Source: Albula goreensis
Lineage: Eukaryota > Chordata > Actinopteri > Albuliformes > Albulidae
DNA length: 64,000 nt
Assembly (NCBI GenBank): GCA_022829145.1
Contig: CM040742.1
Span: 18,188,631-18,252,630 of the forward strand
Direction: 5' to 3'
The position numbers and the translations under genes were made by a program. The notes beneath the pieces were generated by a model. That model searched no databases, was not told where the DNA came from, and saw only the letters and a list, made by a program, of their open reading frames with translations. Of the stretch, positions 63,415 to 64,000 are shown in pieces (position 1 is the first letter of the stretch; every line of letters starts with the position of its first letter).

Positions 63415-64000
63415 AGCCGGGTTAAATTAGACCCTAGCTCTGGTTTTGATGAACGAGCTGAGTTTCCAGTCTTAAGGTAGTAATGTCTTTGAGGAGACCG
63501 CCTCTCCATGGCCTACATGCCCAGCGAATGTTTCCTTCCCATGGTCCGGGCCTTGGGTTCCGCGTTACGATCATGACCTTCATCATCACGCTAGTGGAAG
63601 CGATTGGTCGACAAGACCACAGACCCCCTGAGCACTCCATCTCTCTGTCTGCTGTTCCAACAAAACCCTGCACCCCCCCTCCTTCCTCAGCCCCACGGTC
63701 ATCTCCCCTGGTATTTCTCAGACTCCGTTACAGGCTCAAAGTCCCTTAACACTGCATCGCTAAGGAAAATGACCCAGTTAAATAAACTTGTGAATGTGAC
63801 CAGCAAGAATAATCTCTGTCTGGACACGCTTCATTTTATTTTTTATTATTTATTTTATTTTTTTCAGGGGCATGCTGTGCAGATTTCCTTTGAAAGACAA
63901 TAGCAATGGCTCTGCCTCCATAATGAGGCGCTCTACGAGGCTGTCGTATTGCAATGTGCTAGCAGCAATATCAGCAGGGCAGTGGCAACATTTCGTTTAG

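Larger units (their letters stand above)
57386..64000. other. Intron-like region, no supported exon
   Basis: Contents: C-rich tracts at 57963-57984, 58174-58221, 62566-62583 and 63390-63414; CA-rich DNA at about 60662-60860; eroded repeat tails at 62168-62215 and 63001-63063. GC-balanced repeat-free blocks at about 57580-58120, 60280-60560, 61070-61600 and 62350-62720 may be regulatory. No splice-bounded coding frame is convincing. Confidence 0.45.

Noticed and set aside
1-64000. CRISPR arrays, bacterial operons, rRNA or intact tRNA genes
   Set aside because: No regularly spaced repeats, ribosome-binding-site operons, or cloverleaf-forming sequences were seen; the only tRNA-like pieces are SINE promoters.

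Overview
The window is vertebrate nuclear DNA, almost certainly from a teleost fish. The supporting signs are long AT-rich non-coding stretches, abundant CA/TG, ATT and GATT microsatellites, one GC-rich coding exon with a vertebrate-style splice acceptor, and several repeat signatures typical of teleosts: a tRNA-derived SINE body, a tail close to 'GGATAAGAGCATCTGCTAAATG', tails close to 'CACTATATAAATAAAC', and short hAT-type inverted-repeat elements. Nothing bacterial or plasmid-like is present. The species cannot be fixed from sequence alone.

The only coding feature I hold with confidence is a terminal exon on the minus strand, 13259-13710. It encodes the last 149 residues of a protein I could not name. 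The transcript therefore enters from the right: positions below 13259 are 3' UTR and intergenic DNA, and positions from 13711 onward are intron, at least as far as the next exon. A phase-compatible candidate upstream exon lies at 32381-32449 on the minus strand. If it is real, the last intron is about 18.7 kb. Two weaker candidate exons (19843-20047 plus, 46789-46890 minus) are recorded as hypotheses only.

Layout: 1-9.8 kb is intergenic DNA with simple repeats, including a 320-bp CA/CATG tract and an (GATT)n array. A probable solo LTR of a fish Gypsy-like retrotransposon lies at about 9.84-10.26 kb. AT-rich DNA and a presumptive 3' UTR follow, then the terminal exon. From 13.7 to 64 kb there is a long intron-like region. 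It mixes transposon fossils (hAT-type elements, SINEs, LINE/SINE tails, and an unnamed dispersed repeat in four diverged copies) with repeat-free, locally CpG-rich blocks that look like candidate conserved cis-regulatory elements, for example near 24.4, 26.2, 29.4, 30.6 and 42.5 kb. Three C-rich tracts (52.1, 58.2, 63.4 kb) fit the G-quadruplex pattern on the minus strand.

The clearest small mobile element is a 181-bp miniature hAT-type transposon at 55849-56029. It has roughly 50-bp terminal inverted repeats and an 8-bp target-site duplication matching at 7 of 8 bases. I found no complete new biological system. The best leads are the unidentified C-terminal domain, its candidate upstream exon, and the unnamed repeat family.
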